Assembly (NCBI GenBank): GCA_963573385.1
Contig: CAUYLG010065882.1
Coordinates: 62,001 to 126,000 of the forward strand
Direction of reading: 5' to 3'
From: Cacajao melanocephalus
Lineage: Eukaryota > Chordata > Mammalia > Primates > Pitheciidae
DNA length: 64,000 nt
Shown here: positions 60,672-64,000 of the stretch, in pieces
Layout: each line of letters begins with the position of its first letter
Numbering within the stretch: the first letter of the stretch is position 1
Translations under genes and position numbers: made by a program
Notes under the pieces: generated by a model
Databases searched by the model: none
What the model was told of the DNA's origin: nothing
The model's input: only the letters and a program-made list of their open reading frames with translations

Positions 60672-63240
60672 TTTATTGTACCCATCATTTAAATAGGACA
60701 CATTTACCCACTGGATGATTTTTCAACCCTCGTCCCCACCCATCCTTCTACCTTTTAGAGTCTCCAATGTTGTCTATTATTCAATGTTGTCTATATTCTG
60801 CATGTCCCTGTGTACCCATTGTTTAGTTCCCACTTATAAGTGAGAACATGAGGTATTTAACTTCCTGTTTCTGAGTTATTTCACTTAGGATCACTTCTAG
60901 TTATATCTATGTTGCTAGAAAAGACATTTCATTTGTTTTTATGGCTGTGTAGTATTCTGTGATGCATGTGTGTATGTATGCTACATTTTCCTTATTCAGT
61001 CCTCCATTGATGGGTACGTAGGTTAATTCTATATCTTTGCTATTGTGAATAGTGCTGCAATAAACATACATGTGTGTAACGAACTATCACAAATTTAATG
61101 TATTAAAACAAACAAACAAAAAAAAACATTTGGTGAAATGGTTTCTTTCCCTTTGGGTATATATCCAGTAGTGGGACTGTAGCATTAAACAGTAGTTCTA
61201 GTTTTATTTCTTTGAGAAATGCCCATAGTATTTTTCATAACGGTTGTACTAATATATATTCCAACTGACAGTGTATAAATATTCCCTTTTCTTTGCACCT
61301 TTGCCAACATCCGTTGTTTTTAAACCTTTTAGTAGCCATTCTGACTAGCATAAGATGACATCTTATTGTGGTTTCAAATTGGATTTATGTGATGAATAGT
61401 GATGTTCAGCATTTTTTCATATGTTTATTGGCTGCTTGTATGTCTTCTCTTGAAAACTGTCTATTTATGCCCTTGCCGACTTTGTATGGGGTTACTGGTT
61501 CTTTTCCTTGGGTTGGTTTTTTTTTATAGATTCTGGATATTAGGCCTTTTTCAGATGCATAGCTTGCCAATACTTTTTTCTATTCTGTAGTTTGTCTGTT
61601 TACTCTGTTAATTGTTTATTTTGCTGTGTAAAACCTTCTTAGTTTAATTAAGCTCATTTGTCTATTTTTGTTTTTGTTGTGTTTGCTTTTGAGGACACGG
61701 TCAAATTCTTTACCTAGGCCAACGTCCAGAGGCATTTTTGCTAAATTTTCTTCTAGGATTTGTATAGCTTCAGATCTTATATTTAGATCTGTAATCCATC
61801 TTGAGTTGATTTGTGTATGTGCTGAGTGGCATGAATCTAGCTTTGTGATGGTTAATACTGAGTGTCAATTCAATTGGACTGAAGGATGCGAAACATTGTT
61901 CCTGGGTGTGTCCGTGAGGGTGTTGCCAAAGGAGATTAACATTTGAGTCAGTGAACGTGGAGAGGCAGACCCACCCTCAATCTTGGTAGGCATCGTAGAA
62001 TCAGCTGCCTGTGTGGATAGAATAAAAGCAGGCGGAAGAACATGGGAGGACTGGACTTGCTCAGTCTCCTGGCCTTCATTGTTCTCCCATGCGAGATGCT
62101 TCCTGCTCTTGAACGTTGGACTCCAAGTTCTTCTGCTTTTCGATTCTTGGACTTACACCAGTGGTTTGCCAGGGCCTTCAGTCTGTGACTGAGGGCTGCA
62201 CTGTTGGCTTCCCTACTTGTGAGGTTTTGGGACTCAAGCTGGCTTCCTTGCTCCTCAGCTTGTGGAAGACTTATTGTGGGACTTCACCTTGTGACTGTGT
62301 AAGTCAATATTCCTTAATAAACTCCCCATCATATATACACCTATCCTATTAGTTCTGTCTCTCTAGAGGACCCTAATATAAGCTTCCTTCTTTTGCATTT
62401 GGCTATCCAATTTTCCCAGCACCATTTATTAAATAGAGTGTTCTATCCCCAGTGCACATTTTTCGTTTTTCTTAACTCTTTCAAAGATCAGTTGGTTATA
62501 GGTATGCAGCTTTATTTATTCCTGGGTTCTCTATTCTGTTCCATTGACTTACATGTTTATTTTTATGCCGGTATCATACTGTCTTGGTTGCAGTAGCCTT
62601 GTAGCATAATTTGAAGTCAGATAATAATGTGATTCCCCCAGCTTTGCTTTGTTCCTTTTGTTTAGGATGGCTTTGTGTGTCCAGGCATTTTTTTTTATGG
62701 TTTCATGTGAATTTTATTCATTACGTGAAAAATGACATTGGTAATTTGATAGGGATTCTGTTGAATATCTAGATCTCTTTAGACAACATGGTTATTTTAA
62801 TCATACTGATTCTTCCAGTCCTTAAGCATGGATGTTTTTCCATTTGTGTCATCTATGATTTCTTTCATCAATATTTTGTTGTTGTCCTTACAGTGATGTT
62901 TCACCACCTTGGTGAAATATATTCCTAAATATTTTTATAGCTATTATAAATGGGATTGACTTTTTGAATTGGTCCTCAGCTAGATTATTATTGGTATATA
63001 AAATGCTATTGATTTCTGAATGTTAATTTCATATCCTGGAACTTTACTGAATTCACTTATCAAATATAAGGATTTTTTTTGTGTGTGGTATCGTTAGGTT
63101 TTTCTAGATACAAGATCAAATCATTAGTGAACAGGGATAATTTGACTTCCTCTTTTCTGGTTTGGATGCCTTTTATTTATTTATTCATTATTTTTTGCCT
63201 GACTGCTCTTGTGAGGACTTCCAGGAATAGTCTTTTAAAA
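60672..63240 (-). mobile_element. 5'-truncated L1 (L1MA/L1PB-age), reverse orientation, split by an LTR
   Basis: Reverse complement of L1 3'UTR and ORF2 C-terminus: TGTTTAGTTCCCACTTATAA, GTGAATAGTGCTGCAATAAA, CATTTTTTCATATGTTTATT, CCTGGAACTTTACTGAATTC. About 2.0 kb of L1 once the LTR is removed. Oriented with NYAP2. No intact frame. Confidence 0.9.
61844..62380 (+). mobile_element. Solo MLT2A-type (ERVL) LTR inside the L1
   Basis: GATGGTTAATACTGAGTGTC, GGTGTTGCCAAAGGAGATTA, TTGGACTTACACCAGTGGTT and CTATCCTATTAGTTCTGTCT are MLT2A landmarks. AGCTT is duplicated at 61839-61843 and 62381-62385. No internal region. Confidence 0.88.
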
Positions 63241-64000
63241 AATGTTATGGCCACTTACAAGTGTCACAGATCTGCACTAGGAACTGAGAGAGCAAAATCA
63301 AAGATGTGGCTGGCCCTAACTGGTGCTGACTTAAGTTCTCAAACTAGGATTCTAATCTGGGAAACCTGTAAGTTCCCCAAGATAAATGCACTCAATTTGT
63401 TTCTGCTCCTTTTTCAACTGTCTCCAGGTTGTTTATAAAATTTTACATTGGAAGGAAATCAAATTCTGGTTTCTTTAAGTTGGTCAACACCAAATAGCCA
63501 TAATCAACAGATATGCTTTTTAGGAAAAAGCACACTATTAAAATGTGTTAAACTATTTCTTCCCTAAATAAACACCTGATTACATGAACAAAAGCATATG
63601 GTTGTCATGCCAGATTTTCTGGTTTCTAGAAATTGTTCCTTTAACTCATTGCTGGCTCTGTGTCCTGGATAGAGTAAAATAGCCTGTGCTGGGGAAGTAG
63701 GACCAAAATTGTTTGCAAGTAACATGAGTGAAAGGACCACTTGTGTTCTCTTTGTTGCTGGAGCTGGATTCCAGTAGAACAGGGTAGACACTCAAAGTAT
63801 TTTCTGAATAAATGGAGGCATGAAAAACAACATTATTAAAGGCTCTCAATTACTTTTTCTTGTAATCCTTAAAAAGAGGTCTGTGTCTATTTTTAAGGCA
63901 GTGACTTACAGCAAACTTCAGCTTCACTTGCTTCTGGCTCAACCACACAGTCCAAGATTTAACAACAATCATGACTGCAAATATTGTAGCAGGCATCCCA
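63241..64000. other. Intron, unclassified
   Basis: No supported gene or repeat to the right edge. Confidence 0.35.

Overview
This is 64 kb of primate (human-like) nuclear DNA, almost all of it intron. Reasons: roughly 19 Alu elements or fragments, several MaLR/THE1 and MLT LTRs, L1, L2 and MIR relics, an AT-rich background full of stop codons, and one conserved vertebrate coding exon with consensus splice sites. There are no bacterial, phage or organelle features.

The only coding sequence I can support is one large internal exon on the minus strand, 12327-13424 (1,098 bp). I recognise its product as NYAP2 (neuronal tyrosine-phosphorylated phosphoinositide-3-kinase adaptor 2, also KIAA1486). 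The acceptor lies at 13425-13426 and the donor at 12321-12326. Transcription runs right to left, so 13425-64000 is the 3' part of the upstream intron and 1-12326 the 5' part of the downstream intron. I saw no other NYAP2 exon. As I recall, NYAP2 is on the plus strand of human chromosome 2, so the window is either a reversed human segment or another primate; I could not decide which.

Layout. 1-12.3 kb: downstream intron with seven Alus, MER5A and MER20 DNA-transposon relics, a MIR, a solo THE1-type LTR (8.5-8.9 kb) and an old ~267-bp tandem duplication that ends about 60 bp from the exon donor. 12.3-13.4 kb: GC- and CpG-rich exon. 13.4-24 kb: sparse intron, an MLT1 LTR carrying a CT/GT/GC tract, two Alus, and a composite MaLR element (about 19.9-22.5 kb) with a THE1-like internal region and 3' LTR. 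24-37.6 kb: mostly L2, MIR and old LTR relics separated by unique DNA. 37.6-42 kb: nested L1/Alu/MLT1, then more Alus. 43.0-50.4 kb: a nearly full-length but dead L1 with a THE1 LTR inside it. 50.4-60 kb: L2 relics, a quiet block (54.1-55.4 kb) and an Alu cluster. 60-63.2 kb: a MIR split by a later insertion, and a minus-strand L1 interrupted by an MLT2A-type solo LTR with a 5-bp target duplication.

I found no undescribed biological system. The observations worth checking are the tandem duplication beside the NYAP2 donor, a 56-bp piece of THE1 internal sequence repeated 2.4 kb away, the composite MaLR element, two Alu pieces sharing unusual variants, the Z-DNA-prone tract, and quiet intron blocks with homeodomain- or POU-like motifs. 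Repeat family names come from memory of consensus sequences, not from a search; boundaries of old repeats are approximate.
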